Below, piece after piece: positions 6,950-15,815 of a stretch of DNA of 21,981 nt (the stretch's first letter is position 1; each line of letters begins with the position of its first letter). The notes under the pieces were generated by a model, which was given only the letters and a program-made list of their open reading frames with translations, made no database searches and was not told where the DNA came from. Both the position numbers and the translations under genes were made by a program. Source of the stretch: CAVOBC01 sp963693635 (GTDB lineage Bacteria; Pseudomonadota; Gammaproteobacteria; Pseudomonadales; Azotimanducaceae); assembly GCA_963693635.1 (NCBI GenBank), contig CAVOBC010000028.1, positions 1 to 21,981 of the forward strand, given 5' to 3'.

Positions 6950-9900
6950 CTACCAGGTGTCGATGAACGGATACTTCTTGCCGGTTCGCGCCGGTGTAGG
7001 CGGTAAGCGCCGCAGTGATTCGGCAATCCAGCTTCGCGTCTCGGCGGGGTCAATCACATCGTCGATGCCGCCGCCAGCACTCGCGTTGACGGCCTTGGCA
7101 CCCTCGTAGGACCGGGCCACCCGTTCATCAAACTCGCGTTTGCGTTCTTCCGGGTCTTCTATTGCCGCGAGTTCCTTCCTGAAGCCGAGCTTCACGGACC
7201 CTTCGATGTTCATGCCGGCAAACTCGGCAGTCGGCCAGGCGACCGTGAAGAAACCGACCAGCGAACTCGCGCCGCACATGGCCTGCACGCCGAGGCCATA
7301 GGCCTTGCGCACCACCACGCCAAAGAGCGGCGTCGTCAGGTTGGCGCCAGCGTTGAACATGCGTACGCAGTGACGAACGAGTGCGGTGCGTTCGACGTCC
7401 GGTCCAACCATCATGCCTGGGCAGTCCATGAGACTCAGCACCGGAATGTCGAAGGCGTCGCAAAGCTGAATGAAACGGGCGCCCTTGTCGGCACCGTCCG
7501 AGTCAATCGCGCCCGCCAGATGATGCGGATTGTTAGCGATGACGCCCATCGGCTTGCCTTCAACGCGGATGAAGCTCGTGATCACGCCGACACCGAACTT
7601 TTCGCGTATTTCGAGCACGGACTCGACGTCCGCAATGGTGTTGATGATTTCGCGCATGTCATAGAGACGCAGGCGGTTCTCCGGGATGACGTGGCGCAGC
7701 GTGCGCTGGTCGGGCGTTTCCCACTCCTTGATTGCCCCCTGAAAGTAGGACAGGTATTTCTTGGCCACCTGCACGGCTTCAGCTTCATCCCTGACCAAGA
7801 TGTCGACCACGCCGTTGGGCACCTGGAACGACATGGGACCCACCTCTTCAGGCGTGTAGATGCCGAGCCCGCCACCTTCAATCATCGCTGGCCCGCCCAT
7901 TGCGAGAGTCGTCCCCTCGGTTGCGATGATCACGTCACAACAGGCAACGAGGGCGGTGTTACCTGCGAAGGTCCGGCCGTTAATGATCGTAATGAGTGGG
8001 ACTAAACCGCTCAGTTGGGAGAACGTGGTGAAGGTGTGGGTGTCGAATGCGACGCCGGGTCCTATTGCGTCATCACCCGGTCTGCCACCACCACCTTCGC
8101 CAAACAACACGAGCGGAATGCGGAAGCGTGACGCAAGTTCGAACATGCGGTCCTGCTTGTAGTGATTGCGGCCCCCTTGTGTGCCGGCAAGGACCGTGTA
8201 GTCGTAATGCACGACGATCGCCCGTGAGTGCTCGTCGTCAAACAGGTTGCCGTTGATGGAGCCGGTACCGGCAAGCAGTCCGTCTGCAGGGGTTTGTTCG
8301 CGGAGCGTTTCCATGTCGTGGCGGCGGTGCTGGCGCGCAACGATGAGCGGCCAGTATTCCTTGAAACTGCCTTCATCCATGAGTTCGGCGATGTTTTCGC
8401 GCGGCATTCGGTAGCCGCGACCGCGGCGTTTGGTGACGGCAGCCTCGCGGTTCTCATCGAGGGTCAGTGCGTGTCGCCGGTAGTTCTCGGCGAGGTCCGG
8501 GCGAATGTAATCCGGGTCCAGTGCCTCGGCTTCGGCGGTTGCGGCAACGCTGACCTCTGCGTCTTCGATGAAGACGATGGGATAGCCCTCGCGGACGACG
8601 TCGCCTGCGGTCATGGTGATTTCTCGGACGATGCCGTCGCGGTCTGCGGCGATGACATGTTCCATCTTCATGGCTTCGACAACGGCCACCTGCTGGCCTG
8701 ATCGGACCTCGGTGCCGACCGCAACATCGATCGCGACGATGGTTCCCTGAATCGGCGAGCTGAGGCCGACGCTGCCCGCAGGTCCGGCCACGCTGGCCGG
8801 GTCTTCCGACTCGTCTGGTGCCGGCGCGACGGATTTGACCTGGGCGTCGTGGTTGAAGAGCGCGAGTGGGTCGGACTTGTCGACGCGTGCGCCGGCAAAG
8901 CCGCCAGCGGGTGCCTTCGTGTTGGCCGCAGGCTCTTTTCCCTCAGCCGCAGGCGCTTTTCCGCCGCCAGCCGCAGGCGCTTTTCCGTCGGCCCCAGGCG
9001 CTTTTGCTTCTTCCGCCGCTTCGGCCGTCACATATCGGTTGGGTGTTTGTGCCTCGGCGACCAGCGCCGACATGTTGTCGTCGATCCAGCGGGTGTGGAT
9101 GTTGCCGCCGACGAAGTCGGCGTGTGCGAGGAGGTTCTGGACGAACGGAATATTGGTGCCGATGCCCTCGAGGCGAAACTCGGACAACGCGCGTGATGCG
9201 CGTTTTACGGCATCGGCGAAGTTGCTTGACCGGGAATGCACGATCACCTTGGCGAGCAGCGAGTCGAACGCGGTGCTGGTCTTGTAACCGGCGTAGCCGA
9301 AGCCGTCGGTGCGAACACCCGGGCCGTTGGGTGCATCGTAGGCGCTCAGTGTGCCGCTTGAAGGCCGCACCTGGCCGTTTGGCCGAAAGGTTTCCATGTT
9401 GACCCGGGTCTGAATGGCGTAGCCGCGCGGCGTGAAATCGGCAGGCGTGCCGAGGCCAAGGTCGGACAGGGAATCGCCAGCGGCAAGGCGAATTTGCGTC
9501 TGGACAAGGTCGACCCCGGTCACTTCCTCGGTGACGGTGTGTTCCACCTGCAGACGCGCGTTGGCCTCGATGAAGACGAAGGCAGCATCCGTGTCACTGG
9601 TATCGTCGATCAGAAACTCAAAGGTGCCGAGGTTTGAGTAACCTTCGCTCCTGGCAAAGCGCATGGCGGCGTCGATGATCTGCTCGCGGAGTGCGTCTGT
9701 CAGGTTGGGCGCTGGGGCGATCTCGACCACCTTCTGGTTACGTCGCTGTACGCTGCATTCGCGTTCAAAGAGATGGGTCACGTTGCCGTACTTGTCGCCG
9801 ATTATCTGCACCTCGACGTGGCGTGCGCGTGAAACAAACTGTTCAACGTACAAGTCGGCGAGGCCAAACGACGCCTTTGCTTCCCGTTGGCAGCGCTCGA

Positions 9901-10444
9901 ACGCTTTCTCGAGTTCATCCACGTGCTGCACTGCCGCGGTGCCACGTCCGCCGCCACCGGCGATGGCCTTGATCATCACTGCGCCGCCGTCGCCCAGGGA
10001 ATTGAGGAACGACCGCGCTTCATCGATCGTGACCGACCGGTCAATGCCGCGCAGGATTGGAACGTCGGCGCGGACGGCGGCAGCGCGTGCCGTCGCCTTG
10101 TCGCCGAAGAGGCGCAGATGCTCGGCGTCAGGGCCGACGTAGGTGATTCCAGCGGCCGTGCAGCGCTCGGCGAATTCGGCCTGTTCCGACAGGAAGCCGT
10201 AACCTGGATGGATGGCGTCGCAATTATTGGCGAGTGCGGCCGCTATCACGCCGTCCATGTCGAGATAGGCGCGTGCTCCCTTGCCGGCAAGCGGTTGGGC
10301 GACATCCGCCAACCGCGTGTGCAGGCTGGTCGAGTCGTCCTCGGAATAAATGGCGACGCTCTTGATATCAAGGTCGGCTGCGGCGCGGGCGATACGTATG
10401 GCAATCTCGCCGCGGTTGGCGATGAGCAGAGCGTTGAAGCTCAT
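6950..10444 (-). CDS. Single-chain biotin-dependent acyl-CoA carboxylase (BC-BCCP-CT fusion)
   Basis: A 1164-aa multidomain enzyme. Residues 1-455 are biotin carboxylase: FNALLIANRGEIAIRIARAA at the start, an ATP-grasp loop IAGGGGRGT (161-169) and EANARLQVEHTVTEE (293-307). Residues 470-516 are an Ala/Pro/Gly/Lys linker. The biotinyl domain is about 560-628, with AMKME placing the biotinylated Lys at 593. Residues 640-1164 form a carboxyltransferase with AGTQGGRNHYKQ, FGEGGGGRPG and DCPGMMVGPDVE. The order matches the single-chain long-chain acyl-CoA carboxylases (LCC), in contrast to split Acc or Pcc subunits. It carboxylates an acyl-CoA using ATP and bicarbonate; the chain length is not readable. 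GGAG lies about 9 nt before the ATG. The CoA-transferase gene lies 180 bp upstream on the same strand, a plausible partner supplying CoA esters. Confidence 0.93.
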   Translation of the reverse strand: MSFNALLIANRGEIAIRIARAAADLDIKSVAIYSEDDSTSLHTRLADVAQPLAGKGARAYLDMDGVIAAALANNCDAIHPGYGFLSEQAEFAERCTAAGITYVGPDAEHLRLFGDKATARAAAVRADVPILRGIDRSVTIDEARSFLNSLGDGGAVMIKAIAGGGGRGTAAVQHVDELEKAFERCQREAKASFGLADLYVEQFVSRARHVEVQIIGDKYGNVTHLFERECSVQRRNQKVVEIAPAPNLTDALREQIIDAAMRFARSEGYSNLGTFEFLIDDTSDTDAAFVFIEANARLQVEHTVTEEVTGVDLVQTQIRLAAGDSLSDLGLGTPADFTPRGYAIQTRVNMETFRPNGQVRPSSGTLSAYDAPNGPGVRTDGFGYAGYKTSTAFDSLLAKVIVHSRSSNFADAVKRASRALSEFRLEGIGTNIPFVQNLLAHADFVGGNIHTRWIDDNMSALVAEAQTPNRYVTAEAAEEAKAPGADGKAPAAGGGKAPAAEGKEPAANTKAPAGGFAGARVDKSDPLALFNHDAQVKSVAPAPDESEDPASVAGPAGSVGLSSPIQGTIVAIDVAVGTEVRSGQQVAVVEAMKMEHVIAADRDGIVREITMTAGDVVREGYPIVFIEDAEVSVAATAEAEALDPDYIRPDLAENYRRHALTLDENREAAVTKRRGRGYRMPRENIAELMDEGSFKEYWPLIVARQHRRHDMETLREQTPADGLLAGTGSINGNLFDDEHSRAIVVHYDYTVLAGTQGGRNHYKQDRMFELASRFRIPLVLFGEGGGGRPGDDAIGPGVAFDTHTFTTFSQLSGLVPLITIINGRTFAGNTALVACCDVIIATEGTTLAMGGPAMIEGGGLGIYTPEEVGPMSFQVPNGVVDILVRDEAEAVQVAKKYLSYFQGAIKEWETPDQRTLRHVIPENRLRLYDMREIINTIADVESVLEIREKFGVGVITSFIRVEGKPMGVIANNPHHLAGAIDSDGADKGARFIQLCDAFDIPVLSLMDCPGMMVGPDVERTALVRHCVRMFNAGANLTTPLFGVVVRKAYGLGVQAMCGASSLVGFFTVAWPTAEFAGMNIEGSVKLGFRKELAAIEDPEERKREFDERVARSYEGAKAVNASAGGGIDDVIDPAETRSWIAESLRRLPPTPARTGKKYPFIDTW
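8912..9010 (-). repeat. Repetitive Ala/Pro/Gly/Lys linker inside the carboxylase
   Basis: The DNA holds degenerate in-frame copies related to AGCCGCAGGCGCTTTTCC (plus-strand reading), encoding variants of GKAPAA (residues 479-513). It resembles the flexible Ala/Pro swinging-arm linkers next to biotinyl and lipoyl domains, which give the carrier reach between active sites. The copy number probably varies between strains by slippage. Confidence 0.75.
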
Positions 10445-10624
10445 GGAATCTTCTCCGAAATGGTTTGGGATGATTTGATGTTCAGACGAGCGGAGATAGC
10501 CGGCCGCCGTACTCGCGACCTGCGTCTGAGATGGTAGGGGACGTGTCCGCGTCTCGAGTCGTGTCCAGTGAAACGAATTTGGTGAATATATTCTGTCGCC
10601 AATTTGGTGATCGGAATCGCGGTA

Positions 10625-13042
10625 CTAGCTGACGTCGTCGAGCGTTCCGGTCACCCCCGCCTGCACCAGATCCTCATAGTCAGCATCGGAGATGCCAAGC
10701 TCGGTCGTCAATATCTCGCGGCTGTGCTGGCCGACGCAGGGTGCAGCCGTTACGGGGCTTGATGCCGCCGCGGAGAAGCGCCATGGCCGCCCGGGGAGCC
10801 AGGTCTCGCCTGCCTCCGGATGATCAACCAGCGTCACAAAACCGGCATCGCGAAATGTTGGGTCGGGTGCGCTGTACAGTTCGTAAAGGGTCGCGACGCG
10901 AGCGGATTCGATGTTGTGTCCCAGGAGCGTGGCCTCAAACTCGGCGGCGTGGCGAGGTGCCGTCCATGCGGTAATGATCTCATCAAGTTCCGTCTCATTG
11001 GCCTTGCGGCCCGACGCGTTTACAAATTGCGGTGCGCGCAGACGCGGGTCACCGATGACGGTCAGCAGCCGTGACCACGAGTCCTCGCTGGTGACCGCAA
11101 TGGCGATCCACTCATCGCCCGTGCAAGCGTAGTAGTTGTGCGGTGCCTGCGTGGGGTGGGTATTACCGCGGGGGTGGGGCACTCGCCCGGTGGCGTCCAG
11201 TTCGAGCACGGCGTCCCCGCAGATCGCGGAGATCGCCTCCATCATTGACAGGTCGACGCGCTGCGGTTCGCCCGTCTGGTCCCGGTGATGGATGGCCGCC
11301 ATGATGGTCGCGACCAGGAAGTATCCGGCGATGGGATCAGGGTACAGGCCGCCTGTATTCATCCCCGGGTCGCCCGCGTAGCCGTGCAGTGATGAGAGGC
11401 CAGACATCGGTTCGGTCGTCGCGCCGTTCGCCGGGTACGCAGCATAGGGACCGGACTCGCCATAGCCCGAGATCGAGGCCCAGATCATGCCCGGGCGCAG
11501 TTCATGGAGCTTCTCGAGCGTGATGCCCCAGGATGGCATCACCGTGGGGCGGAAGTTGTCGGCCAGGATGTCGAACCGGGGCAACAACTGCCACAGAATT
11601 TCTTTGCCGCGCTCGTGCCTGAGATCGAGCGTAATCTCGCGCTTGTTCAGATTGACCGAGTTGTACAGCCCCTGGGTGTTGAGTGCGTGCTGGGTGCGGT
11701 CCGGGTCGGCGAGACCCGCAGGAACCTGATCGGCTGTGCGGCGCCAGACACACGGCCGGTGCAGCGAGCCGACCTGCACGACGTCGGCGCCTAGCAGGCC
11801 CAGGAGTTCGGTGCCGAATGTACCGGACCAGGCCTGACCGAAACTGAGCACGCGAATGCCTGCGAGCGGCCCGTCAGCCAGCATGCCGGCGGGCAGGTTC
11901 CGCGGTGCGGGCGTGCGGGGTTGCCTTGGTGGCAGTGGCGTGTGTGCATTGATCGACGGCGCGGGCGCGCGCAACCGCCAGGGTGATGGGGACAGCTTTG
12001 CCGGCGCGCCGGCCGCGCGAATCGGCCGGTCGCCGATGGTGGTCTCGACCAGGAAATCGCGCGCGGTGTACTGCTCGTTTTGAACGAGATCTGACATGTC
12101 CTGCATGACGCCGACGACGCAGCGCAATCGAGCGAGTTCATGGAAGACCGGCCAGCGGTCAAGTTTGGGGAGCGACCCGATCATGCCCCGTGAGACGTCG
12201 CGCATATCTTTCGAGTGACGCCCAAGGTCCGGGATCAGGTCGTCACGCTCGCCCTGTTCGGGCAGTCCCATGGCCGTCATTGCCGCGGTCCAGTTGTGGA
12301 AATCGCCGATGCTGAAGTGCATCCGGCCGTCTGCCATGTCCCACAGGGGGCCTGACTGGCCTCGCGGACGCCCACCGGTGGGGCCGTTGCTCGTGCCCCG
12401 GTCCTGATAGATGGCAGCGATGCCCCACGGATGAACGGTCAGGGCAAAGGCTTCGAGTTCACTCACGTCCACAACTTCGGCAGATGCCGACTCGTCGCGG
12501 CGCAGGAGCGCGGCGGCGGCTGCGATGTAGCCGGCGACGCCACCGACATAGCCTGCCTGGTCATGTGGCATCGCGAGCGGGGCTTCACCGGCGTGCCGGT
12601 TGATAAAGGACCAGCCGGTGCGGGCGCCGAGGGTCAGATTTCCGCCAGGGTTGCCGGCGAGTGGGTGACTCAGGCCGTGGGCGGTTATCGAAAGGTGCAC
12701 CGCATCGTCACGCATCTCGCCCAGCGCCGGCGCATACCAGGCGCTGTCAATGGGATCAGCGTTGGTGATGACCACGTCTGCGGCCGCGATCAACTCGCCG
12801 AGTTGCGACAGATCGTTCGGCACGACCGATTGCTTGTTCCAGTTGGCGTAGTTGTGCAGGGTCCCGAAGTCGGGGTGCGCCTCGTCATTCAGGAAAGGCG
12901 GCAGGTGGCGGAGTGGATGGCCGCCCGGCGCTTCGATCAGCGTAACGCTGGCGCCGAAGTCGCCGAACAGGCGTCCCGCGAACGCGCCGGACAGGCGTTC
13001 GGACAGGTCGATGATGCGAAGGTTGGAGAGAGGCGCGGGCAT
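10625..13042 (-). CDS. Tandem-domain CaiB/BaiF (class III) CoA-transferase
   Basis: An 805-aa protein with two class III CoA-transferase units. Unit 1 is about 1-390: LSNLRIIDLSERLSGAFAGR, then FGASVTLIE, with VVDVSELEAFAL near 190. Unit 2 is 392-790: LAGIRVLSFGQAWSGTFGTE, LGADVVQV, NLNKREITLDLRHERGKEI and SISGYGESGPYAAYP. These enzymes move CoA between carboxylic acids in the cytosol. In many members the catalytic Asp follows the GPY segment (GPyadrpgyD); here unit 2 reads PANGATTEPMSG with no Asp, and unit 1 lacks that segment, so catalysis is uncertain. The start at 13042 is chosen because MPAPLSNLRIIDLSE fits the family and AAGAG precedes it; an upstream in-frame start adds 21 unrelated residues. 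The carboxylase follows 180 bp downstream. Confidence 0.88.
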   Translation of the reverse strand: MPAPLSNLRIIDLSERLSGAFAGRLFGDFGASVTLIEAPGGHPLRHLPPFLNDEAHPDFGTLHNYANWNKQSVVPNDLSQLGELIAAADVVITNADPIDSAWYAPALGEMRDDAVHLSITAHGLSHPLAGNPGGNLTLGARTGWSFINRHAGEAPLAMPHDQAGYVGGVAGYIAAAAALLRRDESASAEVVDVSELEAFALTVHPWGIAAIYQDRGTSNGPTGGRPRGQSGPLWDMADGRMHFSIGDFHNWTAAMTAMGLPEQGERDDLIPDLGRHSKDMRDVSRGMIGSLPKLDRWPVFHELARLRCVVGVMQDMSDLVQNEQYTARDFLVETTIGDRPIRAAGAPAKLSPSPWRLRAPAPSINAHTPLPPRQPRTPAPRNLPAGMLADGPLAGIRVLSFGQAWSGTFGTELLGLLGADVVQVGSLHRPCVWRRTADQVPAGLADPDRTQHALNTQGLYNSVNLNKREITLDLRHERGKEILWQLLPRFDILADNFRPTVMPSWGITLEKLHELRPGMIWASISGYGESGPYAAYPANGATTEPMSGLSSLHGYAGDPGMNTGGLYPDPIAGYFLVATIMAAIHHRDQTGEPQRVDLSMMEAISAICGDAVLELDATGRVPHPRGNTHPTQAPHNYYACTGDEWIAIAVTSEDSWSRLLTVIGDPRLRAPQFVNASGRKANETELDEIITAWTAPRHAAEFEATLLGHNIESARVATLYELYSAPDPTFRDAGFVTLVDHPEAGETWLPGRPWRFSAAASSPVTAAPCVGQHSREILTTELGISDADYEDLVQAGVTGTLDDVS

Positions 13043-13614
13043 GGTCGACTCTTGGTCTGAAATAGGCGTTTGCCTCGCGCGGTTTTCGCACCATGTGCTT
13101 CCCAAGCGCGGAATCCGGGTTGTGCATGTGGCTCCTTAGTCGCGAGGAGTCGCACTGTACCATGGGCTTGCGGTCAATTTTTGGGCCGTGGACGGTGCGC
13201 CCATCGCTTTGTCCGGCCGGGTGAATATTCAGCTGAATCCGCGATCGTTTTGTTGATGGTTTTTGGCGCAGGCGTTCGAGCAGGCACTCGCTAGCGGTGC
13301 AGGGATGCACCGCCATTTCCGCGCGCCTCTTTTCTGCAAGAAAATGCGAGGTTTGCTTGCAAACCGACTCCCAAAGAATTGTCTGGCTGACAATTTTGGG
13401 ACAAGAACGAGCTAAAGGAGGTGTGTGGACGCCCAGAGTCGCGGAACGCCGACGAGGGCCGTTCAAAACGTCGGCTGCGTTTACACATTTGCAAGTGGGT
13501 ACAAGCTCAGATTCGTAATATCTTTGGGAAACAATGATTTGGCGCTTTTGATATGAAAGTTGCGTTATGTCTGCCAAGTACTGTTTTTGTCATGTGTAAG
13601 AGGGAATCAGGATT
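13043..13614. other. Divergent intergenic region
   Basis: It lies between the leftward CoA-transferase and the rightward metalloprotease relic, so it should hold promoters for both. MITE copy 3 occupies 13281-13408. A purine-rich ribosome-binding stretch (AGAGGGAATCAGGA) just before 13615 serves the relic. No gene and no clear -35/-10 pair were recognised. Confidence 0.5.
13281..13408 (+). mobile_element. MITE-like element, copy 3 (left end eroded)
   Basis: It aligns to copy 2 from CAGGCACTCG through GTGCAGGGATGCACCGCC, AATGCGAGGTTTGCTTGC and the right end TTTTGGGACAAGAAC. The terminal hairpin at 13370-13400 has loop TGGCT in place of AGGAT, and both inner stem halves (GAATTGTC and GACAATT) are kept. 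The left inverted repeat is not recognisable, and the right-hand TA has become GA. This is the oldest-looking copy. Confidence 0.72.
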
Positions 13615-14328
13615 ATGAGCAAGGTTAAACAACAATTTATTAAAGGTGCTGGGGTTGCCGTCGCGGTGGCGCTGACAGGTGCCTCGATGCAAGCGTCTGC
13701 ATTGACAATCAACTTCACGGCTGCGGCGGGCATGTCCGCTGCAGCCATCACCGGCTTTATGGACGCGGGCGCCATCTGGGAAACCAAGTTTACGGGCTAT
13801 CGACGTCAACGTGGACATCGATTTCACCACGCTCGGCGCGGGATTCTCGGCAGTGCTGGCAGCGGCAGCGTTGGCAAGTCATTCGTCGATGTGAAAACGA
13901 AAATGGCGGCGGACGCGACGTCGGCAGACGACGCTTCCAGCGTAGCCTCGCACTGGGTGCCGCAATGGGGTTCTGGGTAAATAACCCGCTCACGGGTGCG
14001 AGCGAGTTCGATGCTAATGGAACCGGCGACAACCTTGTTCTCGATGTGAACAAGGCGAATGCGAAAGCCCTGGGCCTCGTTGCCAACGACCTGACGACCG
14101 ACGCGTCGAGACGGCAGACAAGCCAGCCACTTCAAGGACAGCCTTGAGCTTGGCATCATGGACCCCACGTTTGCGGCTGGCGAATTGGGCGTGATCACAG
14201 GTCTTGACTTGACTGCATTCGACGTCATCGGTTACGACCTTGCGGCCGTAGTTCCGGTACCGGCACCCGCCGGCATCCTGCGCCTTGGCCTCGGTTTTCT
14301 CGGGTACCGCCGCAGGAGTCGTGTGTAA
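13615..14328 (+). pseudogene. Exported metalloprotease relic (NF038122-like) with VPxPA/PEP-CTERM-type tail
   Basis: A signal peptide (MSKVKQQFIKGAGVAVAVAL, cleavage after ASA) is followed by LTINFTAAAGMSAAAITGFM and AGAIWETKFT. After frame changes come DVNVDIDFTTLGAG, GSAGSGSVGKSFVDVKTKM, NNPLTGASEFDANGTGDN, GRQASHFKDSLELGIMDPTF and GELGVITGLDLTAFDVIGYD. These landmarks match the PEP-CTERM metalloprotease family NCBI names NF038122. The family's HExxH region should lie between NANAKALGL-type and GRQASH segments, but here they are joined near 14110, so the catalytic core is deleted. Frame changes occur near 13795 (extra G), 13841 (missing G), 13950 and 14110. The tail VPVPAPAGILRLGLGFLGYR plus basic residues is a sorting signal for exosortase-linked surface display. 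It is inactive as a protease. Confidence 0.75.
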
Positions 14329-14643
14329 CTGACTCTACTGCGTTTCGCTGCCTCTTCGCCCGACTTGTATGCTCGCCGGAACGCGTGTCTTCTGGTCTCG
14401 GTAGGACGGGTGCGCACGGTCGAGGCTTGCATCATTGCATCCCATGCCATCGTGGCTTCGGTGTGGGTTTTCTTGTCTAACCGGGCCCGCAGAGAGCTTG
14501 GGAATCCGGCCCTGGCCGACATTCCGTCGGCAAGATGGGTCATATCATCGGCCCTGGCATGCCGCCGATGTGCGGGGCCTTGTGCACGGATGTTGAACGC
14601 GCGACGATGATTGCGACAGGGTGACAAGCAAGGAGACGCTAAG
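14329..14643. other. Intergenic stretch without a supported gene
   Basis: Open frames exist on both strands here, including a basic, Arg-rich minus-strand frame, but none has a ribosome-binding site, a recognisable domain or a sensible start. The only feature I can support is the AAGGAG site (14630-14635) for the next gene. Confidence 0.5.
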
Positions 14644-14967
14644 GTGGCGCCGACACTTATTTTTGCCGCAGCGGACGCAGGCGACCAGATCGTCATAGAT
14701 ATCGCATCAGAGAATCAGAACGTCATGTTGTCCGGGACCGTGATCGGGCTGGGTGGGCCCTCCGAGCGAACCCACGAACAGTTGATGAATCAGCGGCTGG
14801 TCGGCATGGTGACCGGCGAGATTGAATGCCAGATTCGGGCGGCCTTCACCGGCGACGATGAACGGTCGGTCAACGTTGCGGTGTCCATCGATGAGAACCC
14901 CGCGGACGACGATGCCGTGTTAGCGCCCGGTGACACGACGGTTGTTTCAATCACCATCATCTCGTGA
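14644..14967 (+). CDS. Hypothetical 107-aa protein at the head of the DUF4159/VWA cluster
   Basis: I do not recognise a family. The start is a GTG at 14644 with a strong AAGGAG 8 nt upstream; a TTG 33 nt earlier has no such site. The protein begins MAPTLIFAAADAGDQIVIDI, contains VMLSGTVIGLGGP and RAAFTGDDERSVNVAVSIDE, and ends VLAPGDTTVVSITIIS. It is acidic, has no cleavable signal or membrane segment, and alternates beta-prone and charged stretches, so a small beta-sandwich is plausible. Its stop overlaps the start of the DUF4159 gene by four bases (GTGA), which suggests translational coupling and a shared function. Confidence 0.6.
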   Translation: MAPTLIFAAADAGDQIVIDIASENQNVMLSGTVIGLGGPSERTHEQLMNQRLVGMVTGEIECQIRAAFTGDDERSVNVAVSIDENPADDDAVLAPGDTTVVSITIIS

Positions 14968-15815
14968 ACCCTGGATGCGGATGTATGGCGCGGCGCCGGG
15001 CGCAGGCTCTTCGCTCGATGGCGTGGCAGCGGCGCACTCTGACGATGCTGCTCGCGTTATGCGCGTCAGCCGCATTTTCAGACGGACCCGATCTCAGCGA
15101 GTTCCGCATCGCCCGGGTTGAATACGACAGCGTTGGTGGCTGGGGGCAGGCCTACTACTCCTACGAGGGCCGCGTTTGGCAGCGCTGGGAGACGGACTTT
15201 CCGCAGGCGGAGGAGAACTTCGGCAAACGCCTGTCGCAGCTAACACGGGTGGTTGCGGCCGGGAAGCCGGCACAGCGGCGGCTGACCGCGGACGACCTGG
15301 GCGACTATCCTATGCTGTTCATGTCTGATGTGGGCTACATGGATTTCACCACTGAAGAGGTGCAGGGCTTGCGCCAGTACCTCGACAACGGCGGTTTCCT
15401 CTGGGTGGACGACTTTTGGGGCGACGCCGAGTGGGCCAGCTTCGAGCGCTTCATGCGCGAGGTAAAGCCAGGTCTGCGGTGGCAGGTGATCAATGAAGAC
15501 CACGCCATATTCAACACTGTGTTTGAAATCAAGACGATGCCGCAGATCCCGGCGCGAACCTTTGCGCGACGCTTTTTCGGCGCTCGGACAGCCGAACCTG
15601 CGGGCATGCACCGCTCCCCGGCAGGCTCCCTTGAGACCGCGACCCTGCGAGGCTATGTCGATGGTGCCGGGCGGTTGATGGTCATCGGCACGCACAACAC
15701 GGATGTCGCTGATGGCTGGGAACGTGAAGCGTATGGCCAGTGGTACTTCGAGCGATTCAGCACGTTGTCGTACCGGATAGGCGTGAACGTGATTGCATAC
15801 GTGCTGACGCATTAG
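14964..15815 (+). CDS. DUF4159 domain protein, exported
   Basis: A 283-aa protein with a hydrophobic signal (RTLTMLLALCASAAFSDG, about residues 24-41) and then a DUF4159 domain. FRIARVEYDSVGGWG starts the domain, and LFMSDVGYMDFTTEEVQGLR (118-137) and YLDNGGFLWVDDFWGDAEWA (139-158) are characteristic. DUF4159 is predicted to have a glutamine-amidotransferase-like Rossmann fold without catalytic residues, and it often sits in MoxR ATPase/VWA clusters, sometimes fused to a membrane VWA protein. Here it is stand-alone and probably periplasmic. The start could be GTG 14964 (overlapping the upstream stop), ATG 14985 or ATG 15018; none has a strong ribosome site, so coupling to the previous gene favours the first. 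A gap of about 530 bp with a tandem repeat separates it from the VWA gene. Confidence 0.85.
   Translation: MNPGCGCMARRRAQALRSMAWQRRTLTMLLALCASAAFSDGPDLSEFRIARVEYDSVGGWGQAYYSYEGRVWQRWETDFPQAEENFGKRLSQLTRVVAAGKPAQRRLTADDLGDYPMLFMSDVGYMDFTTEEVQGLRQYLDNGGFLWVDDFWGDAEWASFERFMREVKPGLRWQVINEDHAIFNTVFEIKTMPQIPARTFARRFFGARTAEPAGMHRSPAGSLETATLRGYVDGAGRLMVIGTHNTDVADGWEREAYGQWYFERFSTLSYRIGVNVIAYVLTH

Noticed and set aside
13043..13105. 21-residue extension of the CoA-transferase
   Set aside because: The family N-terminus and an AAGAG site fit the start at 13042.
14232..14696. Minus-strand Arg-rich frame of 154 codons
   Set aside because: It overlaps the protease relic and the next gene, has no ribosome-binding site and no recognisable domain.
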